Assembly: GCA_023412275.1 (NCBI GenBank)
Contig: JAEYNY010000183.1
Span: forward strand, 1-64,000
Direction: 5' to 3'
Source: Bacillota bacterium
Lineage (GTDB): Bacteria; Bacillota; Clostridia; Acetivibrionales; DSM-1351
Length of the DNA stretch: 64,000 nucleotides
The notes below the pieces were generated by a model that saw only the letters and a program-made list of their open reading frames with translations, searched no databases and was not told the DNA's origin. The position numbers were made by a program, and so were the translations under genes. Positions 37,417 through 47,539 of the stretch are shown in pieces; within the stretch, counting starts at the first letter, position 1, and each line of letters opens with the position of its first letter.

Positions 37417-38206
37417 TATGATTAGAGCGGATTTATATAAAATTTTTAAATCCACAGTAATAAAGGTTTTATTTGCAATTACTTTATTCTGCTCCTTGAT
37501 GATGGTATTGTTTGCATACCTTATTCCCAAGGGCAGTCTTGGAGGGGAATATACGGGAATTGGCTTTATGTTCGCAGATATGAATACTATGAGTATACTG
37601 GGAGCAGTAACAGCCGGAATTTTTATTTGCGGAGATTTTGAAAACAAAACAATCCATAACATGATAGCTGATGGGGGCCGCAGAGGCAGGATAATAGTCA
37701 GTAAATCCATTGCGTATTTTTGTTCAGTTCTGTTCATTATTCTCCCTTATGCTCTGGTAACAATCATTGGGGTGTGTTCAGGAAATAAATTTGATATGGG
37801 TTCGGTATCAATAGGATTTTTAAATATACTATCAAAAGATTCAGGAGTTGAACTTAGTGCATCTGTGTTGGCAAAGCTGATAGTAGTAGCAGGTACGTTG
37901 ATATTGGTTCACATATCACAGCTAAGCTTATGTCTTCCAATTGCATTTGCAGTTAAAAAGCCTGTTTTAGTGGTTGCAATATATTATGCTATTTCTATTG
38001 TTAGCGGGCAAGTGTCATCTTTAGCATCACGGTCAGAGGTTGTTAACGATATTTTCTCTTTGACTCCCTTTGGAGGAAACAGAATGTTTTTGACTGTACA
38101 ATCCGGCGGAGGAGAACTTTTTAAGGCGTTTGCAGTAAGTATCTTATTTAGTGTTGCAGTGATTGTAGTTACTTATGGAATTTTCAGAAAATCAGAAATA
38201 AAGTAA
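37409..38206 (+). CDS. ABC-2-type permease partner of the BcrA-like ATPase
   Basis: ATG at 37409 is chosen because it follows GGTGGTG and gives a cytoplasmic N-terminus (MIRADLYKIFKS) typical of this family; an upstream TTG at 37394 lies deeper in the ATPase gene. The 265-residue chain has six hydrophobic segments, at about residues 17-40, 55-75, 100-125, 145-170, 178-200 and 235-258. No periplasmic or catalytic domain is seen. It pairs with the preceding ATPase as in BcrAB. Confidence 0.85.
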   Translation: MVNMIRADLYKIFKSTVIKVLFAITLFCSLMMVLFAYLIPKGSLGGEYTGIGFMFADMNTMSILGAVTAGIFICGDFENKTIHNMIADGGRRGRIIVSKSIAYFCSVLFIILPYALVTIIGVCSGNKFDMGSVSIGFLNILSKDSGVELSASVLAKLIVVAGTLILVHISQLSLCLPIAFAVKKPVLVVAIYYAISIVSGQVSSLASRSEVVNDIFSLTPFGGNRMFLTVQSGGGELFKAFAVSILFSVAVIVVTYGIFRKSEIK

Positions 38207-38217
38207 TAGAAGGTAAG

Positions 38218-39123
38218 GTGAAACGGTTGTCAATTGTAATTGGAATACTAATAGTCATAGTTTTGCTGTTGATTCTTTACATTATAGTAGTTCAGAATCA
38301 GTTGCGGAGAATCAACCGCCAATTGGGGAACAGGCTTGCAGGAGATACAAGGCAGCCTGTCAGGGTTGAGCTTATTAACCATGAACTTAGTCAATTGACT
38401 TCCAATATAAACAAGTGCTTGAAGGCGGAGGAAACCCTCCGTCTTGAGTCCGTTAGAGAGGAAAAACAGTTTAAAGAACTAATAGCAAATATATCACATG
38501 ATTTACGTACCCCTCTTACAGCAATAAGAGGTTACCAACAGCTGATGGAAAAGGGACAGCTCACAGAGGAACAGAGAAAGAGACTTGGCATTGCTCAAAA
38601 ACATGCCGAGCAGCTTGGCCACCTGGTTGACCATTTTTTTGAGTACTCATATCTTTTAAACTCAGAACTTAAACCTCAACCGGAACGAATTAATCTAACA
38701 AATCTTGTAACGGAATGTCTTGCAGGGTATGTTTCCTCATTTGAGGAACACAGACTGACATTGTCCTTCACTGAGGCACCTCCCATATTTATTATGGCAG
38801 ATAAAGAGATGACATTTCGTATAATTCAAAATCTTTTAAGAAATTGTCTTACACATTCTGCAGGAAACGTTGAAGTTAAACTAACAGCATTTCAAACTGC
38901 AGTCATATCAATAAAAAATCCGGTAGAAGACACATCTCAGATAGATATAACACGTCTGTTTGACCGCTTCTATACAGGAGACAAATCAAGAAGCAAAACA
39001 ACAGGTCTTGGTCTTGCAATTGTAAAAATTCTGGCAGAAGAATTGGGCGGGAATGTAAGTGCAGACTTGTGTAAAAATCAACTCACAATTAAGGTTGAAT
39101 TCCCACTATCAAAAAATAAATAA
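38218..39123 (+). CDS. Sensor histidine kinase with one N-terminal membrane segment
   Basis: GTG at 38218 follows AGAAGG; a TTG at 38227 is an alternative start. A single hydrophobic segment at ~4-24 is followed by a short basic linker and a dimerisation/phospho-acceptor helix with His94 in NISHDLRTPL. The ATPase domain has N-box RNCLTH and G-boxes DRFYTG and TGLGLAI. There is no extracellular sensing loop, as in kinases that sense through a partner transporter or within the membrane. The neighbouring ABC pair could be that partner. Gene order is regulator, ATPase, permease, kinase. Confidence 0.9.
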   Translation: MKRLSIVIGILIVIVLLLILYIIVVQNQLRRINRQLGNRLAGDTRQPVRVELINHELSQLTSNINKCLKAEETLRLESVREEKQFKELIANISHDLRTPLTAIRGYQQLMEKGQLTEEQRKRLGIAQKHAEQLGHLVDHFFEYSYLLNSELKPQPERINLTNLVTECLAGYVSSFEEHRLTLSFTEAPPIFIMADKEMTFRIIQNLLRNCLTHSAGNVEVKLTAFQTAVISIKNPVEDTSQIDITRLFDRFYTGDKSRSKTTGLGLAIVKILAEELGGNVSADLCKNQLTIKVEFPLSKNK

Positions 39124-39587
39124 GTTAAAGATATAAGATTTTTCGGTACTAATTATGTAAAATCAGTCGTGACTTATAAAAACAATAGTAGTATTTTTAA
39201 TATAGTATTATATTCCAGTTTATACAGTGCATCAGTCCTAATTCAAGGAGGAAATTTAAGCTGTAATTTCATATATTTATCGTAGCAAAAAGTAGCAAAT
39301 ATATATAATATTAATTTTTAAAATAACGCTAATTTCTAAAATTTATCACACAAGAATAAAGACATCATTTAAGTAGAACTTACAAAAGTAGAAAAAAATA
39401 CTAATTTAATACCTGTTTTTCACATAAATTGATACTATAACCACTTTATTTAGGGAATTGTTAAAAGTAATTAATAAAGCAACTATACATTTTGAAAGGG
39501 GGATAGTACGGTAATAATCAAGTTCTAAGAAACTCCGCACAATATTTGAGCAAGTGAAAAAACATTTAAAATCAGGAGGACGATTGA
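39124..39587 (+). other. Gene-free interval before the xylanase genes
   Basis: About 460 very AT-rich bases with no ORF of note. It contains a lone AAGGAGG at 39245 with no start codon at suitable distance. No convincing sigma-A promoter, riboswitch or terminator was recognised. The AAGGGGG at about 39495 is far from the gene, and the true site is AGGAGG at 39573. Confidence 0.5.
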
Positions 39588-42500
39588 ATGTACAGAAACA
39601 GAAATAAAGTCTTAGCATTGCTTTTAGCCATTGCAATGCTCATTTCGGTTATGCCTTTTAACTCAGTAATGGCAGATACAAAAACTACTTATCACGAAAC
39701 TTTTGCAGATGGAAAGGGAGCAGCATCCCAATCCGGAGGAGCTAATCTTGAGAAGGTAGGAAGCAAGGTTTTTGAAGGTAACGATGATGGAGCAGCATTA
39801 TATGTAAGCAACAGAAAAAATAACTGGGACGCAGCTGATTTCAAATTTTCAGATATTGGATTAAAAAACGGTAAGACTTATAACATAACCGTAAAAGGTT
39901 TTGTTGATTCCAATGCTAAGGTTCCAGCAGGTGCACAGGCATTTCTTCAGGTTGCAAACAGCTATGCATGGCTGGCAGGTGCAGAATTTGTTGCAGGAAA
40001 AGCTTTCACATTAAGCGGAAAGTATACTGTTGATACTTCAAAGGACGACAGGGTACGTGTTCAGTCTAATGATGAAGGTAAAGAGGTTCCTTTCTATATT
40101 GGAGACATTTCAATAACAGAAGAGGCTGTTGTAGAAGCACCCGTTGATCCTAACCTACCAAAGGCGGAAACTTTCAAAACAATAACATTTGAAGATAACA
40201 CAGCCGGAGGCTTTGTAGGCAGAGATGGGTCAGAAAAACTGACTGTAACAAAAGAAGCTAACCATACCGATGGCGGTGCAAATGCTTTAAAGGTAGAAAA
40301 CAGAACAATGACCTGGCATGGTCCCTCTATGAATGTAGAGAAGTATGTAAGCCAAGGTTGCGAATACAAGGTTACTGCATGGGTAAAACTTATTAGCCCT
40401 GAAAGCGCACAACTTCAACTTTCAACTCAGGTTGGAAATGGCGGAAGTGCTTCTTATGTAAGCCTTGCAGCGAAAACAATAGGTACTTCTGACGGTTGGG
40501 TTAAGTATGAGGGTACATACCGTTACAACAATGTTTCAAGTGGATTCATTACTATATATGTAGAAAGCGCAAGCAGTGCCAATGCTTCCTTCTATATTGA
40601 TGATATCAGCTTTGAACAAACAGGTTCAGGTCCAATTAAAATACAAAATGATTTGAAATCTATCAAAGATGTATATAAAAATGATTTCCTTATAGGAAAC
40701 GCAATAGCAGCAGAAGATATGGAAGGGATCAGACTTGACCTTCTAAAGAAGCACTTTAATGTAATGACTGCCGGCAACGCTATGAAGCCTGATGCATTAC
40801 AGCCTACAAAGGGCAACTTTACATTCACTGATGCAGATAAACTTGTTGATAAAGTTTTATCAGAAGGATTCAAGATGCACGGTCATACCCTTGTTTGGCA
40901 TCAGCAGTCACCTGCATGGTTAAATACAAAAGCTGATGCAAGCGGAAATACCGTACCATTGTCACGTGATGAAGCTCTTGTAAATCTGAAGACTCATATT
41001 AAGACAGTAGTAGAACATTTCGGAAACAAGGTAATATCTTGGGATGTAGTAAACGAAGGTATGAATGATAATCCTTCAAACCCAGAAAACTGGAAGGGTG
41101 CATTACGTCAAAGTCCATGGTATCAGGCAATTGGTCCTGATTATATTGAACAGGCATTTTTAGCTGCAAGAGAGGTTCTGGATGCTCATCCTGATTGGGA
41201 TATAAAGCTTTATTATAATGATTATAACGATGATAATCAAAATAAATCCAAAGCTATATACTCAATGGTAAAAGAATTAAATGAAAAATATGCAAAAACT
41301 CATCCCGGTAAGCGTCTTATCGATGGTGTTGGTATGCAGGCACATTACAGCATGTCAACAAATCCTTCCAACGTTGAACTTTCATTGGAGAGATTTATTT
41401 CACTGGGTGTTGAAGTAAGTATAACAGAGCTTGACGTTCAGGCAGGCAGTGACTTCAAATTGTCAGAGGATGTTGCAAACGCACAGGGATATTTGTATGC
41501 ACAGTTATTTGATATATATAAGAAGCATGCAGCAAATATAAGCCGTGTTACTATTTGGGGATTAGATGACGGTACTAGCTGGAGATCATCCACAAATCCT
41601 TTACCGTTTGACAAGAATCTTCAGGCAAAACCTGCATTTTTCGGAACAGTAGACCCAGCTAAGTTCATGGCCGAACATAAGCCTCAAACACCTAAAGGTG
41701 CAAAAGCTACAACAGCAAAATACGGAACACCTGTAATTGACGGTACTGTAGACAGTGTTTGGAGTAAAGCACAGGCTATACCTGTAAACACATATCAAAT
41801 GGCATGGCAAGGAGCAACAGGAACTGCAAAGGCTTTATGGGATGACAAAAACCTATATGTTCTTGTTCAGGTAAGCGATTCCGAACTTGATAAGAAGAGT
41901 GCAAACGCATACGAGCAAGACTCAGTTGAAGTATTCGTGGATGAGAACAATGGAAAGACTTCATACTATGAAAATGATGATGGTCAGTACAGAGTAAACT
42001 TTGATAATGAGACTTCATTTAATCCTGCAGCAATTTCAACCGGATTTGAATCTGCAACAAAGGTTGCAGGAACAAGTTATACAGTTGAAATAAAGATTCC
42101 TTTAAAATCAGTAACTCCATCAAATAATATGAAAATAGGATTTGATGTTCAGGTTAATGATGCTAAAGATGGTTCACGTAAGAGCGTTGCAACATGGAAC
42201 GATACTACAGGAACAGGTTATCAGGATACATCAGTATATGGTACTCTTACTCTCAGCAATTCCGATAGCAGTAATACAGTTAATTACATTACTAGAGGGG
42301 AATTTATTGATTCTATCATTAAAGCTTTGGGTCTGAATAAAAATGTTCAGGCTAAAGACTCCTTCAAAGATGTAACTAAGGATGCTAGCTATTATGCTTC
42401 TGTAAGTGTTGCTTACCAGAAAGGAATAATAACGGGATACAAGAATGGAGAATTTAAGCCACAGGCTAAGATTACTCGTCAGGAAGCAATGACAATAATC

Positions 42501-42734
42501 GCTAAGGCATTGAAGGTAGCAGGAAAGAATGTTAATTACTCATCAGCTGAGATAAATAAAATACTCAAAGAATTTAAGGATTCAAATAAAGTTGCCAGCT
42601 GGGCAAAAGGTTCTGTTGCTGCTTGTATTAAAGCAGGAATTGTATCCGGAAAAAGCGGAAAAATGCTGGCACCACAAGAAAATATAACTGTTTCACAAAC
42701 AGAATCAATAGTAAAGAAATTGTCCGCAAAATAA
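39588..42734 (+). CDS. Cell-surface GH10 xylanase: CBM - CBM22-like - GH10 - CBM9 - SLH
   Basis: The signal peptide ends near residue 29 (SVMA). Residues ~30-185 form a beta-sandwich module that is repeated in the next gene, and ~195-350 are CBM22-like. GH10 covers ~355-698 with KPDALQ, HGHTLVWHQQ, acid/base Glu490 in WDVVNEG and nucleophile Glu614 in ITELDV. CBM9 covers ~711-890 (GTPVIDGTVDSVW; DSVEVFVDENNGK). Residues ~900-1046 are SLH repeats, so the enzyme is held on the cell wall instead of in a cellulosome (no dockerin seen). The order matches clostridial surface xylanases such as C. josui Xyn10A and C. thermocellum XynX. It hydrolyses beta-1,4-xylan outside the cell. AGGAGG precedes the ATG. 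Confidence 0.95.
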   Translation: MYRNRNKVLALLLAIAMLISVMPFNSVMADTKTTYHETFADGKGAASQSGGANLEKVGSKVFEGNDDGAALYVSNRKNNWDAADFKFSDIGLKNGKTYNITVKGFVDSNAKVPAGAQAFLQVANSYAWLAGAEFVAGKAFTLSGKYTVDTSKDDRVRVQSNDEGKEVPFYIGDISITEEAVVEAPVDPNLPKAETFKTITFEDNTAGGFVGRDGSEKLTVTKEANHTDGGANALKVENRTMTWHGPSMNVEKYVSQGCEYKVTAWVKLISPESAQLQLSTQVGNGGSASYVSLAAKTIGTSDGWVKYEGTYRYNNVSSGFITIYVESASSANASFYIDDISFEQTGSGPIKIQNDLKSIKDVYKNDFLIGNAIAAEDMEGIRLDLLKKHFNVMTAGNAMKPDALQPTKGNFTFTDADKLVDKVLSEGFKMHGHTLVWHQQSPAWLNTKADASGNTVPLSRDEALVNLKTHIKTVVEHFGNKVISWDVVNEGMNDNPSNPENWKGALRQSPWYQAIGPDYIEQAFLAAREVLDAHPDWDIKLYYNDYNDDNQNKSKAIYSMVKELNEKYAKTHPGKRLIDGVGMQAHYSMSTNPSNVELSLERFISLGVEVSITELDVQAGSDFKLSEDVANAQGYLYAQLFDIYKKHAANISRVTIWGLDDGTSWRSSTNPLPFDKNLQAKPAFFGTVDPAKFMAEHKPQTPKGAKATTAKYGTPVIDGTVDSVWSKAQAIPVNTYQMAWQGATGTAKALWDDKNLYVLVQVSDSELDKKSANAYEQDSVEVFVDENNGKTSYYENDDGQYRVNFDNETSFNPAAISTGFESATKVAGTSYTVEIKIPLKSVTPSNNMKIGFDVQVNDAKDGSRKSVATWNDTTGTGYQDTSVYGTLTLSNSDSSNTVNYITRGEFIDSIIKALGLNKNVQAKDSFKDVTKDASYYASVSVAYQKGIITGYKNGEFKPQAKITRQEAMTIIAKALKVAGKNVNYSSAEINKILKEFKDSNKVASWAKGSVAACIKAGIVSGKSGKMLAPQENITVSQTESIVKKLSAK

Positions 42735-42753
42735 AAACTGAATTTCATTTTGA

Positions 42754-42790
42754 GCCGGCCCCGTAAATATCAGGGGTCGGCTTTTTACTT
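42754..42790 (+). terminator. Rho-independent terminator after the first xylanase
   Basis: GCCGGCCCC and GGGGTCGGC form a nine-pair stem (one G-U) around a ten-base spacer and are followed by TTTTTACTT. This makes the two xylanase genes separate or partly separate transcripts. Confidence 0.9.
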
Positions 42791-42857
42791 TTTAATAAGA
42801 CATTTATGGGTACAAAAGGCAGATATTTAGAATTTATTTTTATGGAGGTGCATTTAT

Positions 42858-45800
42858 TTGAGGAGTAATGCTAAATGGAAAAGAGTTTTATCAGTTGTAA
42901 TGATAATCACCATGCTTTTTTCGGTAATGCCATTAAACAATATGGTAAAAGCAGAGATTACAACAATTTATCACGAGGATTTTGTTAATGGAAAGGGAGT
43001 AGCTATACAAGCCGGAGATGCGACCCTGACAACAGTTACTGAAAAAGTTTTTAACGGTAACGACGATGGAGCTGCTTTATATGTAAATCCCAGAAAGAAC
43101 AACTGGGATGGAGCTGACTTTTCATTTGAAAAATTAGGAATGAAAGAAGGAAATAAATATACCATAACAGTTAAGGGATATGTTGACCCTGAAACTGACC
43201 CCGAAAATCCGATAGTACAATCAGGGGCACAGGCCTTTCTTCAGGCTGTAAACAGCTATGCTTGGATTGCAGGTGCTGATTTCGTGGCAGGAAAAGAATT
43301 TACATTAACCGGAACTTATACTGTTGATACCAGCAAGGATTCCGCAATACGTATTCAATCCAATGATGTGGGAGCAAAAGTTCCTTTTTATATTGGAGAG
43401 ATAACTGTAACAGGTGAAAAATCGCCGGCACCGGTAACTGAAAAGACAATATACCATGAAACTTTTGCAAGCGGAAATGGCTTGGCAAAACAATCAGGTG
43501 GTGCGATTCTAACGCCTGTTACAGAAAAAACTTTTCCCACAGGTGATGTTGAGGGGACTGTGTTAAATGAAGACGGAGCTGCTTTATATGTGGATACAAG
43601 AGTTAATAACTATGATGGGGCAGATTTTGTGTTCAGTGACATAGGTCTGGAGAACGGAAAATCCTATGATGTAACAGTGATTGGCTATGTGGATTCAAAT
43701 GCTGATGTACCGGCAGGCGCACAGGCATTTTTGCAAAGTATAAGCAGTTATGGTGTAGTTGCAAGTACAGATTTTATAGCAGGAAAACCCTTTATATTAA
43801 AGGGTAAGTACACGGTAGATACAAGTAAAGATGATAGGATACGAGTCCAGTCAAACGATAAAGGAGCTGCCGTTCCCTTTTTCATAGGTGATATACTTAT
43901 AACCGGACCTGCTCCTTCAATGAAAAACATTGACTTCGAGGATGGGACGGCAAGTGGATTTTCACCAAGAATTGGTAAAGAAGTTCTAACCGTAACAAAT
44001 GAAGCTAACCATACCGATGGTGGCGGATATGCCTTAAAAGTAGATGGAGGCAGAGAAAATGCATACTGCGGCCCGTCATTAAGTGTGGAGAAGTACATAG
44101 AACAAGGCTGTGAATATAAAGTAACAGTTTGGGTGAAGCTGGCATCAGATGTGGAAAGTGCTGAAATCGATCTTAGTACTCAGATTGGTAATGGTGATGG
44201 CGCTAGTTACCCTTCATTATATAAACAGACAATTACCAAAACTGACGGGTGGGTCAAGTTGGAGGGTAAACAACGTTATTATGATACTTCAAGCGGATAC
44301 ATAACTATTTATTTACAAAGTGCTAATACAGCAGCAGGGTTTTTCATTGATGATATTAGTGTGGTAAATACAGGTTCTGTATCACTACCTGTCCAAACCG
44401 ACCTGACGCCAATTAAGGATGTATATGCAAATGATTTCCTAATCGGAAATGCAATAGCACCAAATGAACTTGAGGGAAAAAGCTTTGAGTTGTTAAAGCA
44501 TCATTTTAATGTTATTACGGCAGGCAATGATATGAAACCGGATGCACTACAGAGAAGCAAAGGAGTATTCAGCTTTGGAACTGCTGACGCAATGATACAA
44601 AAAGCACACGATAACAATATGCAGGTTCACGGACATGTATTGGTTTGGCATCAGCAAACACCTACATGGATGAATGGAGTACCGGATGATACTGACATAA
44701 CAAAATATAAAAAGGACGAAAACGGCAAAAACATTCCAATATCCCGTGATGAAGCTCTAAATAACATGAGAACTCACATAGAGAATGTTGTTAAGCATTT
44801 CGGTGACAAAGTCATATCGTGGGATGTAGTTAATGAAGCTATGTCAGATGGAATTAGCGACCCTTCAAAATGGAAGAATTGCTTACGTAAAGATTCAATG
44901 TGGTATCAGTCTATAGGTGATGATTATGTAGAGCAAGCCTTTTTAATCACAAGAGAAGTTCTTAATAACAATAATCTGAATGTAAAGCTTTATTATAATG
45001 ATTATAACGACGATGATCAGAACAAATCTCAAGCTATAGCCAACATGGTAAATGAAATCAATACAAACTATGCGAAAACTCACCCTGGCAAGCTACTAAT
45101 AGACGGTATAGGCATGCAGGCACACTACAGTACGTCTACAAAACCAGCGAATGTTAAAGCGTCTCTGGAAAGATTTATAAATTTGGGAGTAGATGTGTGT
45201 GTCACTGAGCTGGACATTACAGCCGGAAGCGGACAAAAGCAAAGCAGCGACGAGGTAAATGCACAGGCTTACTTGTACGCACAGCTAATGAAAATTTACA
45301 AGGCTCATGCTAGTAATATAAGTCGTGTTACAATTTGGGGACTTGATGACGGTAACAGTTGGAGAAAGGAAGCTTGCCCTCTACCATTTGACAGTGATTT
45401 GCAGGCAAAAAATGCATACTACGCTATAATAGACCCTGATAAATACATGGCTGAACATGAGGCACCACCTTCAGTTGAGATAAAGCAGGGAACAGCTGCA
45501 AAGGGTACACCTGTAATAGACGGAACGATAGACGATATTTGGAGCAATGCCGAAAAACTTCAGATAAATCAAACTAAAACAGCATGGGAGATAGCAAAAG
45601 GAACTGCACAAGCTCTGTGGGATGACAAAAACCTGTATGTATTAATCAAAGTAAATGATTCAATCCTTGACAAATCAAGTGCAAATCCTTGGGAACAGGA
45701 TTCAGTAGAGGCATTTGTTGATGAAAATAACGGAAAAACCGCCTCGTATGAGAAGGATGACGGACAGTACAGAGTAAACTATGAGAACAAGACCTCATTT

Positions 45801-47324
45801 AATCCCGACATAATAAAAGAAGGATTCGAGTCGGCTGTTAAGGTTTCAGGTACAAGCTATACCGTTGAAATGAAAATACCGTTTAAAACTATGACGCCGG
45901 CCAATAACCTGAAAATCGGATTTGATGCTCAGATTAATGATGCCAAGGATGGTACACGTACCGGATATAGAAATTGGAACGATACTACAGGAGTAGGCTA
46001 TAAGGATACCTCTGTATACGGTGAGCTTATACTAAGCGATGGCAGCACACCAACACCATCATCACCTTCAAATGATACACCCACTGCAGAAGCCGTGAAA
46101 GGAACGATTAATGGAAAGGAAGTATCTATTGCAAAAGCTTTCACTGAATACAAGGAAGGTAAAAAAGTTACAAGTATAGTTGTTGATGAAAATAAGGTTG
46201 CAGATTTGCTTGGTCAAAAGGCTGTAATAGTATTAGAACCAATTACAAAATCGGATGTTGTAACCGGACAGCTAACTGCTAAAACAATAAAAAATATGGC
46301 TGAGAAGGAAGCTGTTCTGGAGATAAGAAGTGGCAACGCGACGTATGCGATGCCGGGAACAAAGTTAGATATTGAAAAGATTGTTTCTGCATTTGAAGGC
46401 AACCTTGACGTTAAGGTAAATGTAAGTATTTCGTCAGTTTCTGATGCTGTAAATAACACTGTAAAGGAGACAGCAGGTAAGAATAATTACAAGTTGGCTT
46501 CAAATCCGGTAGAATTTAACGTAACATGCTCAAATGGTACTAAAACTATTGAAATTTCAAAATTTAGCGGGTACGTTGAAAGAACAATTGCAATAAATGA
46601 CAAAATAATCCCAGGTGAGATTATAACAGGGATAGTGCTCAATAAGGACGGAAGTTTTTCGCATGTACCTACAACTATAATAAGTAAAGACGGCAAATAC
46701 TATGCAAAAATAAACAGCTTAACCAACAGCACATATGCGTTGATATCAAGTTCAAAGACCTTTAAAGATACTGAGAACCACTGGTCGAAGAGTTCTGTAA
46801 ACAATATTGCTTCAAGACTTATCATGAACGGTGTTGATAATGATAACTTCAATCCTGACATGGCTATAACGAGGGGAGAGTTCATTGATTCTATGGTGAA
46901 GGCTATGGGACTTTATAGAATAGGTGAAGGAAAAGACATTTTTGCAGATGTAAGCAGCAGTAACAGCTATTACGACTCGGTAGGCATAGCATATGAATAC
47001 GGTATCATTTCAGGCTGTGGTAACGGTGAATTCAGACCTATGGGTAAAATAACCCGTCAGGAAGCTATGACTATAGTTTCAAAAGCAATGAAGATTACCG
47101 GCTTGAAAACTGGTTATACCGCTGATGAAGTAGTTGATTCACTGAAAGCCTTTAAAGATTCGGACAAGCTGGCAACATGGGCAAAAAATTCAGCTGCTGC
47201 CTGTGTTAAGACCGGAATCGTTTCAGGAAAAAGTCTGACAGTAATTGCACCAAAAGATACTCTTACACGTGCTGAAACTGCATCGGTTATTAATAAGTTT
47301 TTAACCAAGTCAAGCCTTATTTGA
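42858..47324 (+). CDS. Large cell-surface GH10 xylanase with duplicated N-terminal module, extra domain and SLH repeats
   Basis: The TTG at 42858 lies seven bases after GGAGGTG and yields a signal peptide (~1-33). Residues ~35-190 and ~197-350 are two copies of the module found once in the upstream paralogue; ~358-510 are CBM22-like. GH10 spans ~520-880 with acid/base Glu660 (WDVVNEA) and nucleophile Glu784 (VTELDI). CBM9 covers ~885-1060. A Pro/Ser/Thr linker leads to a ~220-residue domain (~1076-1300) without a recognised family, then three SLH repeats (~1305-1480). It acts on xylan at the cell surface. The pair arose by tandem duplication followed by module gain. The unknown domain resembles those in front of SLH repeats in other surface proteins. 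Confidence 0.95.
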   Translation: MRSNAKWKRVLSVVMIITMLFSVMPLNNMVKAEITTIYHEDFVNGKGVAIQAGDATLTTVTEKVFNGNDDGAALYVNPRKNNWDGADFSFEKLGMKEGNKYTITVKGYVDPETDPENPIVQSGAQAFLQAVNSYAWIAGADFVAGKEFTLTGTYTVDTSKDSAIRIQSNDVGAKVPFYIGEITVTGEKSPAPVTEKTIYHETFASGNGLAKQSGGAILTPVTEKTFPTGDVEGTVLNEDGAALYVDTRVNNYDGADFVFSDIGLENGKSYDVTVIGYVDSNADVPAGAQAFLQSISSYGVVASTDFIAGKPFILKGKYTVDTSKDDRIRVQSNDKGAAVPFFIGDILITGPAPSMKNIDFEDGTASGFSPRIGKEVLTVTNEANHTDGGGYALKVDGGRENAYCGPSLSVEKYIEQGCEYKVTVWVKLASDVESAEIDLSTQIGNGDGASYPSLYKQTITKTDGWVKLEGKQRYYDTSSGYITIYLQSANTAAGFFIDDISVVNTGSVSLPVQTDLTPIKDVYANDFLIGNAIAPNELEGKSFELLKHHFNVITAGNDMKPDALQRSKGVFSFGTADAMIQKAHDNNMQVHGHVLVWHQQTPTWMNGVPDDTDITKYKKDENGKNIPISRDEALNNMRTHIENVVKHFGDKVISWDVVNEAMSDGISDPSKWKNCLRKDSMWYQSIGDDYVEQAFLITREVLNNNNLNVKLYYNDYNDDDQNKSQAIANMVNEINTNYAKTHPGKLLIDGIGMQAHYSTSTKPANVKASLERFINLGVDVCVTELDITAGSGQKQSSDEVNAQAYLYAQLMKIYKAHASNISRVTIWGLDDGNSWRKEACPLPFDSDLQAKNAYYAIIDPDKYMAEHEAPPSVEIKQGTAAKGTPVIDGTIDDIWSNAEKLQINQTKTAWEIAKGTAQALWDDKNLYVLIKVNDSILDKSSANPWEQDSVEAFVDENNGKTASYEKDDGQYRVNYENKTSFNPDIIKEGFESAVKVSGTSYTVEMKIPFKTMTPANNLKIGFDAQINDAKDGTRTGYRNWNDTTGVGYKDTSVYGELILSDGSTPTPSSPSNDTPTAEAVKGTINGKEVSIAKAFTEYKEGKKVTSIVVDENKVADLLGQKAVIVLEPITKSDVVTGQLTAKTIKNMAEKEAVLEIRSGNATYAMPGTKLDIEKIVSAFEGNLDVKVNVSISSVSDAVNNTVKETAGKNNYKLASNPVEFNVTCSNGTKTIEISKFSGYVERTIAINDKIIPGEIITGIVLNKDGSFSHVPTTIISKDGKYYAKINSLTNSTYALISSSKTFKDTENHWSKSSVNNIASRLIMNGVDNDNFNPDMAITRGEFIDSMVKAMGLYRIGEGKDIFADVSSSNSYYDSVGIAYEYGIISGCGNGEFRPMGKITRQEAMTIVSKAMKITGLKTGYTADEVVDSLKAFKDSDKLATWAKNSAAACVKTGIVSGKSLTVIAPKDTLTRAETASVINKFLTKSSLI

Positions 47325-47346
47325 GAAAACAAATATAATAATCCAA

Positions 47347-47378
47347 AAGCCCGGATGATTTTATCCGGGCTTAACTTC
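47347..47378 (+). terminator. Hairpin after the second xylanase, probable terminator
   Basis: AAGCCCGGAT and ATCCGGGCTT form a perfect ten-pair stem with a six-base loop 22 bases after the stop codon. The following T-run is short (TTAACTT), so efficiency is uncertain. Confidence 0.7.
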
Positions 47379-47539
47379 TGATATAATTATCTGATGTTAA
47401 TAAAAGTACTAAAAATTTTCAAGAATATCTGAACTCATATAAAGAAATACTAAGTCATATATTTTCAAAAAATTTACATAACGCAATAATGTTAGCGTTC
47501 GATAGACAACGATGGGTGTACATAAGAAGGGAATAAAGA

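Noticed and set aside
39245..39260. AAGGAGG suggesting a small gene in the interval before the xylanases
   Set aside because: No ATG, GTG or TTG lies within usable distance and a stop codon follows at once.
39480..39587. Riboswitch-like leader upstream of the first xylanase
   Set aside because: I compared it by eye with c-di-GMP riboswitch consensus features and found no matching conserved core.
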